From: Bacilli bacterium
GTDB lineage: Bacteria > Bacillota_I > Bacilli_A > RF39 > UBA660
Direction of reading: 5' to 3'
DNA length: 5,301 bases
Assembly (NCBI GenBank): GCA_017550205.1
Contig: JAFZPS010000069.1
Coordinates: 1-5,301, forward strand
Positions 1 to 5,248 of this stretch are shown here, piece after piece; position 1 is the stretch's first letter; each line of letters begins with the position of its first letter. The translations under genes and the position numbers were made by a program. The notes below the pieces were generated by a model that was not told where the DNA came from, searched no databases, and worked only from the letters and a program-made list of their open reading frames with translations.

Positions 1-1364
1 CTTTTTATTACTTCATAATCATTATATTTAACCTTTTTATCACCTATTGCCATATAGTTGTCACGCCCTTTCCCAAGTATTAAAACTACATCTCTCTTAC
101 AAGCAATACTAAGTGCATAATTAATGGCTTCTTCTCTATCAGTTATCCTAATATAATCAAGATTATCTCCTACCATTTCATCAATAATAGTATCTACAGA
201 TTCATATCTAGGATCATCCATAGTAAATATAGCAATATCAGACTTTTCTATTACCATTTTACCAATAATTGGTCTTTTAGATGTTTCTCTTCCACCAGCA
301 CACCCTGTAACAGTACTTACTCTATCATAATCCTTAAAAGTATTAAGAATATTCTCTATTCCATTAATAGTATGAGCATAATCTAAGATAATAGTATAAT
401 CTTGACCAAAATCTAACTCTTCACATCTACCACTAATAGGTTTTAGTTTCTTAATATTACTAATTAACTCTTTAGAATCTACTCCATACAATAAAGATAT
501 AATAAAAGCCATTACTACATTATAAACATTATATTCTCCCTTTAAATTACTAGTAATAGAATATTTCATATCTTTATATTTAAGTTCTATTAATACACTT
601 TTATTAATATAAGATATATTTTTTATTGTAAAATTTACATTGTTTTTACCAAAAGAATACATATTTTGACATTTTATTCTTTGTAAATTTACGTCATCAC
701 CATTAATAACTACATAAGAATCATCCTTTATTAAATCAAGTAACTTCATCTTACACTTAACATAGTTCTCAAAACTACCATGTACATTCAAATGATCCCC
801 AGTAATATTAGTAAACCCTACAATATCAAACTTAATATTATCTACTCTATTATGTAGCAATGCTTCACTAGAAACTTCCATTACTACTGTCTTAATTCCA
901 GCATCCTTTATTTTTCTTAAATCACTATATAACTCACTAATACAAGGAGTAGTATTACTAGTACTAATAGTTTTACCATTAATAGTAAGACCATTAGTAC
1001 CAATATATGCACTATTCTTTATTAATCGACTAATAATAGTAGCCGTAGTAGTCTTACCATCAGTACCTGTTATTCCTATAAAAGAAAAATCATCTAAGTT
1101 TATATCATAAAACTTTAAACAGATATTTTTATAATACTCGTCTATATTATCCACAATAATATGTGGAAAAGGAAAATCTATTTCTCTATCTACCACTAGA
1201 AATACACAACCATTATCAATAGCATCTTTAATATGATCATAATGGTCTACATTAAATCCTTTAGTAGCCACAAATATATAACCAGGTTTAACTAATCTAG
1301 AATCATCTACAATACCTGTAATATCAATATCTAAATCACAATCAATTAATTCTCGTAGTTTCAT
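1..1364 (-). CDS. murE: UDP-N-acetylmuramoyl-tripeptide synthetase MurE (3' end cut by window edge)
   Basis: Mur ligase that adds the third stem-peptide residue, a diamino acid, to UDP-MurNAc-L-Ala-D-Glu in the cytoplasm using ATP. The frame is open from ATG at 1364 to the window edge: 454 complete codons, with no stop seen. Visible MurE features: the N-terminal UDP-binding D21-S22-R23 and following PG-IFVA segment; P-loop G100-T-D-G-K-T-T106; a TTP segment; MEVSS at 162-166; DHLNVHG at 190-196; K205, nine residues after that Gly, at the place of the carbamoylated lysine; KRP after a GG-R motif; D383-D-P-R386; and GKG at 431-433. Most of the family is about 480-500 residues, and the sequence already reaches the YEVIK segment near the usual C-terminus, so probably only a few residues are missing. 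An AGAGGGA SD lies at 1369-1375. It has its own candidate promoter, 45 bp after the sirtuin gene. The substrate signature is mixed (see findings). Identity as a MurE-type ligase is secure; the amino acid added is not. Confidence 0.93.
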   Translation of the reverse strand, partial: MKLRELIDCDLDIDITGIVDDSRLVKPGYIFVATKGFNVDHYDHIKDAIDNGCVFLVVDREIDFPFPHIIVDNIDEYYKNICLKFYDINLDDFSFIGITGTDGKTTTATIISRLIKNSAYIGTNGLTINGKTISTSNTTPCISELYSDLRKIKDAGIKTVVMEVSSEALLHNRVDNIKFDIVGFTNITGDHLNVHGSFENYVKCKMKLLDLIKDDSYVVINGDDVNLQRIKCQNMYSFGKNNVNFTIKNISYINKSVLIELKYKDMKYSITSNLKGEYNVYNVVMAFIISLLYGVDSKELISNIKKLKPISGRCEELDFGQDYTIILDYAHTINGIENILNTFKDYDRVSTVTGCAGGRETSKRPIIGKMVIEKSDIAIFTMDDPRYESVDTIIDEMVGDNLDYIRITDREEAINYALSIACKRDVVLILGKGRDNYMAIGDKKVKYNDYEVIK

Positions 1365-1390
1365 ATTATCCCTCTATTTATTATACGTAT

Positions 1391-1399
1391 ATTATAACA
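1391..1399 (-). promoter_or_regulatory. Extended -10 promoter element of murE
   Basis: On the minus strand the sequence reads TGTTATAAT, a perfect extended -10 (TG-n-TATAAT). It follows a seven-T tract and lies 16 nt before the murE SD. No good -35 is visible at 16-18 bp, which is compatible with an extended -10 promoter. The predicted start is near 1384, giving a leader of about 20 nt. This is inferred from sequence only. Confidence 0.55.
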
Positions 1400-1422
1400 A
1401 AAAAAGAAGCTAAAATTCTTTT
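1399..1422 (-). terminator. Weak terminator-like hairpin at the sir2 stop codon
   Basis: On the minus strand AAAAGAA (1422-1416) can pair with TTCTTTT (1408-1402), with a 7-nt loop that holds the last base-pairs of the gene including its TAG stop (1412-1410). The run continues into T residues to 1399. The stem has one G-C pair only, so termination would be weak or absent. It is listed because it mirrors the clear hairpin at the recA stop. Confidence 0.3.
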
Positions 1423-2171
1423 ATATATGTTTTAATATTCTCAGCTACTTCTATTAAATCACCATCATACTTATAATCTGCAAAATAATCATATGAAGTA
1501 CTGCCTTGATTAACTATAAATAATTTCTTATTTCTTCCCATATAAGTTTTCTTATTAGATATAAATCTTCTTACGAGGTTAGCAGCAGGATCAACACTTA
1601 ACTTAGTACCCAAAACAAGTAAACTATCACTATAATCAATCTTTTCTCTAGAAGAATTTAATAAGTATGCATTCACTGGTTCATCGTATAAGATAATATC
1701 TGGTCTAATAATACCACCACATGCACATTTAGGAACTATATCCATACTACTTATGTCTGATAATGAGTATTTTTTACCGCATTCCATACAATAGAATCTA
1801 CTGGCATTACCATGTAATTCAATAACACCCTCTGTACCTGCCATTGCATCTAGACCATCGATATTTTGAGTTATAACGCCACGTACTATACCGTTTTGTT
1901 GTAGAGAAGCAATCATCTTATGCATTAAGTTAGGCTCATATTGACCTGTAATAAGTTTTTCTCTAAAGAATTTATAAAACTCAAGTGGGTTCTCATACAT
2001 AAAATGTCTTGAAAGAATCTCTTCAGCATTAATATTTTCTTTATATAAACCATTTTTACCTCTAAAGTCCTTTATTCCACTAGCAGTAGATAATCCAGCT
2101 CCAGTAAATACCGTCATCCCTTTTTTATCTATACTTTCAAATAATGCTTCACTAAACTCATCAATACTCAT
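1410..2171 (-). CDS. Sir2 family NAD-dependent protein deacylase (sirtuin)
   Basis: A 253-residue sirtuin, a usual length for bacterial CobB/SrtN-type enzymes, which remove acyl groups from lysines using NAD and release nicotinamide and O-acyl-ADP-ribose. Visible motifs: the NAD-binding GAGLSTASGIKDFRG at 24-38; TQNID at 101-105; the catalytic His120 in ELHGN; a zinc site from C128 and C131 (CMEC) with C149 and C151 (CAC); GG-IIRPD after it; LGTKLSVDPA at 187-196; and a late VNQG at 220-223, where family members usually have an IN-G segment. The His that normally follows TQNIDxL is Asp109 here. The start is set by a perfect AAGGAGG SD at 2179-2185, 7 nt before ATG. The gene has its own extended -10 and follows the recA terminator, so it is probably expressed independently. 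Substrate cannot be told; deacetylation is the default guess. I leave the symbol empty because cobB and srtN are not distinguishable here. Confidence 0.93.
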   Translation of the reverse strand: MSIDEFSEALFESIDKKGMTVFTGAGLSTASGIKDFRGKNGLYKENINAEEILSRHFMYENPLEFYKFFREKLITGQYEPNLMHKMIASLQQNGIVRGVITQNIDGLDAMAGTEGVIELHGNASRFYCMECGKKYSLSDISSMDIVPKCACGGIIRPDIILYDEPVNAYLLNSSREKIDYSDSLLVLGTKLSVDPAANLVRRFISNKKTYMGRNKKLFIVNQGSTSYDYFADYKYDGDLIEVAENIKTYIKEF

Positions 2172-2194
2172 AATCTCGCCTCCTTGTAAGAGGT

Positions 2195-2203
2195 ATTATA
2201 ACA
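2195..2203 (-). promoter_or_regulatory. Extended -10 promoter element of the sirtuin gene
   Basis: The minus strand reads TGTTATAAT immediately after the T tract of the recA terminator and 9 nt before the AAGGAGG SD. The position where a -35 would sit falls inside the terminator hairpin and has no TTGACA match. The same nine bases occur at the equivalent place before murE. Confidence 0.55.
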
Positions 2204-2204
2204 C

Positions 2205-2231
2205 AAAAAAAGGAGATTACTCTCCTTTTTT
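2205..2231 (-). terminator. Rho-independent terminator of recA
   Basis: On the minus strand A6, GGAGA, a GTAA loop, TCTCC and T7. The five-base GC-containing stem (2212-2216 with 2221-2225) can extend through six A-T pairs. The TAA stop of recA (2219-2217) lies in the loop, so the last codons form one arm. Because the A and T tracts flank the stem symmetrically it could also work in the other direction, though no plus-strand gene approaches it. Confidence 0.85.
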
Positions 2232-3245
2232 ATTACTTTCAGAAATATCAAAGTATTCTCTTACTTTCTTTTCTAATTCATTAGCAAGCTCAGTATTATC
2301 TTTTAATAATAACTTAACGTTTTCTTTACCTTGTCCTAGTTTTTCTCCATTGTATGAATACCATGCACCAGTCTTTTCAAGAATACCCGCTTCACTAGCC
2401 ATATCAATGATTTCACCTTCTCTTGAAACTCCTTCTCCATACATGATATCAACCATACAAGATTTAAATGGTGGAGCAACTTTGTTTTTAACAACTTTAA
2501 CACTTGTTTTGTTACCAACAACTCCATCACCCATTTTTAATTGTTCACATCTTCTAATTTCAAGTCTTACACTTGCATAGAATTTTAATGCTCTACCTCC
2601 AGTAGTAGTTTCTGGATTACCAAACATAACTCCCACTTTTTCTCTTAATTGGTTAATAAATATTACTGTAGTATTTGTCTTACTAATAGTACCATTTAAC
2701 TTTCTTAAAGCTTGAGACATAAGTCTTGCTTGAAGACCTACATGAGAATCTCCCATCTCACCATCTATTTCAGCTTGAGGTACAAGTGCAGCTACTGAAT
2801 CGATTACTATAATACTAATAGCTTCACTTCTAACTAAAGCATCACATATTTCTAATGCCTGTTCTCCTGTATCTGGTTGAGATAAAAGTAACTCATCAAT
2901 GTTAACACCTAATCTCTCAGCATATACTGGATCAAGTGCATGTTCTGCATCTATGAAAGCAGCTCTTCCACCTAACTTTTGATGTTCAGCAATTGCTTGT
3001 AATGCAAAAGTTGTTTTACCACTAGATTCAGGTCCATATATTTCAATAATTCTTCCCTTTGGGTATCCTCCAACTCCTAATGCAACATCTAATGATAAAA
3101 TACCACTTGATACTACATCAACTTTCATATGTTTATTTTCTCCAAGCTTCATAATTGAACCTTTACCAAATTGTTTTTCAATATCATTTAATACTTGTTC
3201 TAAAGCTTTATCCTTATCTTTATTTGTATCTTTACTTACAGCCAT
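2217..3245 (-). CDS. recA: Recombinase RecA
   Basis: DNA strand-exchange ATPase that forms filaments on single-stranded DNA, drives homologous recombination and triggers LexA self-cleavage. The 342-residue protein matches the family along its length: N-terminal helix with QFGKGSIM (25-32); Walker A GPESSGKT at 71-78; the [10 protein letters not shown] segment at 98-106; Walker B IIVIDS at 145-150; the [20 protein letters not shown] region including loop L1 at 163-182; and the [21 protein letters not shown] region with loop L2 at 197-217. The C-terminal tail is short and mixed in charge (ending NKKGE), not the strongly acidic tail of E. coli RecA. ATG at 3245 is supported by a GAGGAGG SD at 3253-3259, 7 nt upstream. 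The gene is monocistronic by its signals: own consensus promoter with a LexA-type box, and a terminator on its stop codon. Upstream neighbours pgsA and rodZ match the Bacilli arrangement. Confidence 0.99.
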   Translation of the reverse strand: MAVSKDTNKDKDKALEQVLNDIEKQFGKGSIMKLGENKHMKVDVVSSGILSLDVALGVGGYPKGRIIEIYGPESSGKTTFALQAIAEHQKLGGRAAFIDAEHALDPVYAERLGVNIDELLLSQPDTGEQALEICDALVRSEAISIIVIDSVAALVPQAEIDGEMGDSHVGLQARLMSQALRKLNGTISKTNTTVIFINQLREKVGVMFGNPETTTGGRALKFYASVRLEIRRCEQLKMGDGVVGNKTSVKVVKNKVAPPFKSCMVDIMYGEGVSREGEIIDMASEAGILEKTGAWYSYNGEKLGQGKENVKLLLKDNTELANELEKKVREYFDISESNKKGE

Positions 3246-3278
3246 TTTATATCCTCCTCGTAAATAACTTACAATACC

Positions 3279-3307
3279 ATTGTATAATCATATTTTATGT
3301 TTGTCAA
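3279..3307 (-). promoter_or_regulatory. recA promoter, consensus -35 and -10
   Basis: On the minus strand TTGACA (3307-3302), a 17-bp spacer, and TACAAT (3284-3279). This is a near-perfect vegetative sigma-A promoter. The start would fall near 3272, giving a leader of about 27 nt ahead of the recA ATG, with the SD inside it. Confidence 0.9.
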
Positions 3308-3316
3308 TACTTTTTT

Positions 3317-3330
3317 CGAACATTTGTTTT
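3317..3330. promoter_or_regulatory. LexA (DinR) SOS box upstream of recA
   Basis: The plus strand reads CGAACATTTGTTTT. The Bacillus-type LexA site is CGAAC-RNRY-GTTYG, and 12 of 14 positions agree, with a perfect left half and a GTT right half. It ends 9 bp upstream of the recA -35, a placement known for SOS-regulated recA in Firmicutes. No lexA gene is in the window, so regulation is inferred. Confidence 0.7.
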
Positions 3331-3356
3331 TATACTTTACATATCTATTTTTCCTT

Positions 3357-3397
3357 GAAAAATAAAGATTCCCTAATAATTAGGGAATCATTTTTTT
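3357..3397 (-). terminator. Bidirectional terminator closing the rodZ-pgsA unit
   Basis: A perfect inverted repeat, GATTCCCTAA and TTAGGGAATC around a 3-nt TAA centre (3367-3389), follows the pgsA stop by 25 nt. On the minus strand it is preceded by an A tract and followed by TTTATTTTTC; on the plus strand it is followed by CA and T7. It therefore separates pgsA from the recA promoter and would also stop antisense transcription. Confidence 0.88.
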
Positions 3398-3414
3398 GTT
3401 TTCTTATTCTTTTT

Positions 3415-4017
3415 TTATAAAATTTCTTCTTTTACTGAAACTAGCTTTTTATATTGTATATAATATTCTACTGCACTAACTACTGCCATTATACATGCAA
3501 AATATAATAAGAATAAATCTACTCTAATATTTATAAACTCAAATGGCATATTATAGAAGAATACTAATGTAGTTCCAACCATCATAGTAGCAGTCTTCCA
3601 TTTACCACTTTTAATAGCAGCTACTACTTTACCTTTACTTGCTGATTGCATCTTAATAGCATCAACTACTATATCACGAGTTATATAAATAACTGGAATA
3701 ATTACTGGGATATACCCGTTACATGCAAGTAATATTAATATTGGACTTACTAATACTTTATCAGCAATAGCATCTAACATTTTACCTGTATCTGTAACTA
3801 AATTATATTTTCTAGCTATATAACCATCTAAAAAATCAGTTAAACTAGCTATTATAAATATAACTCCAGCTATTAAATAATTTAATTCTACTATAATCCC
3901 ACTAATTTCATACTTAGGAAAATTAAATCCAAAGAAATCAAATGGTATAGCAAGTAAAGCAATAATTACTGCTGTTAAGAATAATCTTGCTACTGTAATT
4001 TTATTAGGCAAATTCAT
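3415..4017 (-). CDS. pgsA: CDP-diacylglycerol--glycerol-3-phosphate 3-phosphatidyltransferase
   Basis: Integral membrane enzyme that makes phosphatidylglycerophosphate from CDP-diacylglycerol and glycerol 3-phosphate, the committed step to phosphatidylglycerol. The CDP-alcohol phosphotransferase signature is complete: D61, then D64-G65-x2-A68-R69-x8-G78-x3-D82-x3-D86, the metal-binding aspartates. Hydrophobic segments are visible near 10-26, 42-60, 87-115 and 165-186. The 200-residue length is usual for PgsA, and the N-terminus MNLPNKITVARL is the family's typical start. The gene overlaps the end of rodZ by 14 nt, and its AAAGGAG SD (4030-4036) lies inside rodZ with a rather long 12-nt spacing, so translational coupling is likely. 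The rodZ-pgsA pair is conserved in Bacilli. Other CDP-alcohol transferases cannot be wholly excluded, but context favours PgsA. Confidence 0.95.
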   Translation of the reverse strand: MNLPNKITVARLFLTAVIIALLAIPFDFFGFNFPKYEISGIIVELNYLIAGVIFIIASLTDFLDGYIARKYNLVTDTGKMLDAIADKVLVSPILILLACNGYIPVIIPVIYITRDIVVDAIKMQSASKGKVVAAIKSGKWKTATMMVGTTLVFFYNMPFEFINIRVDLFLLYFACIMAVVSAVEYYIQYKKLVSVKEEIL

Positions 4018-4492
4018 ATACTGTTACATCTCCTTTTAATTCATCAGTTCTTTCAGGTGTTTTATTCATAAAATTAAGTATTATAAAAATAATAAGTATT
4101 ATTAACAAAACTCCAGTTATAAACCAAACAATAGGCATAAAATTAAACTTTTCTTTATACTCCTTAGTATATGGAGATTTTACTTTTTTAGCCTGTTCTT
4201 CACTTTCTTTTTTCTTTTGAGCAGCTGCTATATCCTCTAAAGAAATTTTTGATGTATGTTGAAATAAAAAATTATTAAACTCATCTAATACTTTATCAGA
4301 TTTTAATCCCAAGTATTTAGCATAAAGTTTAATATAATTTCTTAATTCATAAATATCTTTAAAAGCTTTTACATTACCACTTTCTATATTCTCAAGTTGT
4401 GATGTTGAAAGTTCCAAATCTTCACAAGCTTCAGTAATACTTACACCATTACCAATTCTTGTTTGTTTTAAATACTCCCCTAACTCTTTCAT
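4004..4492 (-). CDS. rodZ: RodZ-like helix-turn-helix membrane protein, short form
   Basis: RodZ anchors MreB filaments to the membrane in rod-shaped cells. This 162-residue protein has an N-terminal Cro/C1-like HTH_25 domain (about 1-75: LGEYLKQTRIGNGVSITEA, LSTSQLENIESGN, RNYIKLYAKYLGL), a lysine/glutamate-rich linker (about 90-116) and one membrane helix (about 119-141). Only about 20 residues follow the helix. B. subtilis RodZ (YmfM) is nearly 290 residues with an extracellular DUF4115 domain, which is missing here. The frame is intact to a stop that overlaps pgsA by 14 nt, so this is a short form rather than an obvious frameshift. The family and the rodZ-pgsA-recA order are strong support; the MreB role is inferred, since no mreB is in view. 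The SD AGAGGTG (4497-4503) begins about 5 nt after the end of rnpB. Confidence 0.85.
   Translation of the reverse strand: MKELGEYLKQTRIGNGVSITEACEDLELSTSQLENIESGNVKAFKDIYELRNYIKLYAKYLGLKSDKVLDEFNNFLFQHTSKISLEDIAAAQKKKESEEQAKKVKSPYTKEYKEKFNFMPIVWFITGVLLIILIIFIILNFMNKTPERTDELKGDVTVYEFA
4030..4036 (-). promoter_or_regulatory. pgsA ribosome binding site inside rodZ
   Basis: AAAGGAG on the minus strand, 12 nt before the pgsA ATG and within the last codons of rodZ. The spacing is longer than the 7 nt seen for recA and the sirtuin gene, so re-initiation by ribosomes finishing rodZ probably helps. Confidence 0.6.
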
Positions 4493-4508
4493 ATGACACC
4501 TCTAATTA

Positions 4509-4861
4509 AACAATATAATATAAATAAGCCATGTTCCGTTCCCTTACGGGCGACAAACATTTATCTACCTTCCGGTCCCTAACTCCATTCAGTTCTTTCG
4601 TTAGGACTCTCCTACCAATTTTGGATTTCTCACTCGCGGAGTTTACCACGTTTCAGCCTTCTCTTTCGAAAAGGATCGTTTCTGCGGCACTTTATGGGAT
4701 ATTCCATATCTAATGACTTAGGAAATCTCCCGTCGTTAGCTAAGCTACCCTAGGTTATTTTTTTCCTAGGCACGAACACTACAACCATCGCAGGTATGTG
4801 TGAGCATGGACTTTCCTCAAGGGTCTCAAGAACCCCAGCGTTTGTCTATATATTATTTGTC
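4509..4861 (-). ncRNA. rnpB: RNase P RNA, Bacillus (B) type
   Basis: Catalytic RNA of RNase P, which with the RnpA protein removes the 5' leader of precursor tRNAs. The minus strand carries the universal GAGGAAAGTCCATGCTC (4818-4802) and, at the other end, CATGGCTTA (4533-4525), which together form P4. In between are GTAGTGTTCGTGCC, GTGCCGCAG, GTGGTAAACTCC and TTGGTAGGAG, the last carrying the GGU that pairs with tRNA CCA; all follow the B. subtilis RNA in order. Ends are set by a P1 helix I can draw: GACAAATAATATA (4861-4849) with TATATTATATTGTT (4522-4509), one bulged A at 4514. It is much GC-richer than its surroundings. The 3' domain near 4540-4552 has only a short CCC-GTAA-GGG hairpin where B. 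subtilis has a long P19 region. There is no terminator after it and no clear promoter before it, so it may be processed from a gpsB-rnpB-rodZ transcript. End positions are good to a few nucleotides. Confidence 0.96.
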
Positions 4862-5194
4862 TTCTTCTTCTACATTATTTTTTTGACCATAAACCATCTT
4901 TTCAAGTTGAGAAAGTCTTCTCATAATATCTACATTAGTAACTTCATTACCATTAGATGCTACTTCCATATTTAACTTAGTATTACGTAGTTCTTGTTTT
5001 AAACTCATAATTTCACTAAGTAAATCTGCTTTTTCTTTCTCTAAACTATTAATGATTTCTAAGAATTGTTCATAATCACCAATAATATCATCAAGAAATT
5101 GATCTACTTCTTTTAAACGATAACCTCTTGTATCAATTTTAAAACTTTTTTCTAAGATATCCTTAGGCATGAATTTAATTCTATTTTGATACAT
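4853..5194 (-). CDS. gpsB: Cell division and cell-wall adaptor GpsB
   Basis: Small cytoplasmic DivIVA-like coiled-coil protein that sits at the division site and docks class A penicillin-binding proteins and other wall enzymes. The 113-residue protein aligns with B. subtilis GpsB without gaps through its N-terminal domain: KDILEKSF at 11-18, RGYR at 23-26 and VDQFLDDII at 30-38. Tyr25, Asp31 and Asp35, which line the groove that binds arginine-containing PBP tails, are all kept. A coiled coil runs to about residue 75, then a linker, then the C-terminal NVDIMRRLSQLEKMVYG motif (87-103) that is typical of GpsB and distinguishes it from DivIVA. The last residues are acidic (EEEDK). The start has a GGTGAT SD at 5198-5203. 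Its stop codon lies within the P1 strand of rnpB; gpsB next to rnpB is also the B. subtilis arrangement. Confidence 0.95.
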   Translation of the reverse strand: MYQNRIKFMPKDILEKSFKIDTRGYRLKEVDQFLDDIIGDYEQFLEIINSLEKEKADLLSEIMSLKQELRNTKLNMEVASNGNEVTNVDIMRRLSQLEKMVYGQKNNVEEEDK

Positions 5195-5197
5195 AAT

Positions 5198-5203
5198 ATC
5201 ACC
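5198..5203 (-). promoter_or_regulatory. gpsB ribosome binding site of GGTGAT type
   Basis: GGTGAT on the minus strand complements the ATCACC part of the 16S 3' tail, unlike the AAGGAGG core used by recA and the sirtuin gene. It ends 3 nt before the ATG, a suitable gap for this downstream part of the anti-SD. A second weaker AAGGGA lies about 5 nt further upstream. Confidence 0.55.
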
Positions 5204-5219
5204 AATCCCTTACAGTAAT

Positions 5220-5248
5220 ATTATTTCATTTTTTCTTATTTCTGTCAA
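5220..5248 (-). promoter_or_regulatory. gpsB promoter
   Basis: On the minus strand TTGACA (5248-5243), a 17-bp spacer ending in TGA, and AATAAT (5225-5220), so the -10 carries a TG extension. The start would fall near 5213, giving a leader of about 18 nt. It probably drives gpsB, and may also serve rnpB, rodZ and pgsA, since no terminator is seen before 3397. Confidence 0.75.

Noticed and set aside
1365..1409. T-box or riboswitch leader ahead of murE
   Set aside because: Only 45 bp separate the genes, too short for any known riboswitch aptamer or T-box.
2336..2530. 64-codon minus-strand open frame
   Set aside because: Another frame inside recA; the composition is explained by recA coding.
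2350..2580. 76-codon plus-strand open frame
   Set aside because: Antisense shadow of recA with no ribosome binding site or recognisable domain.
3155..3358. 67-codon plus-strand open frame rich in Tyr and Leu
   Set aside because: It spans the recA start, its promoter and the SOS box in antisense; a low-complexity artefact of AT-rich DNA.
4531..4713. 60-codon plus-strand open frame
   Set aside because: It lies antisense within the RNase P RNA, whose conserved motifs explain the sequence; no SD or protein family match.
4850..4878. Possible rnpB promoter with TAATAT as -10
   Set aside because: The -35 position reads ATAATG, and a start downstream of it would remove the 5' strand of P1.
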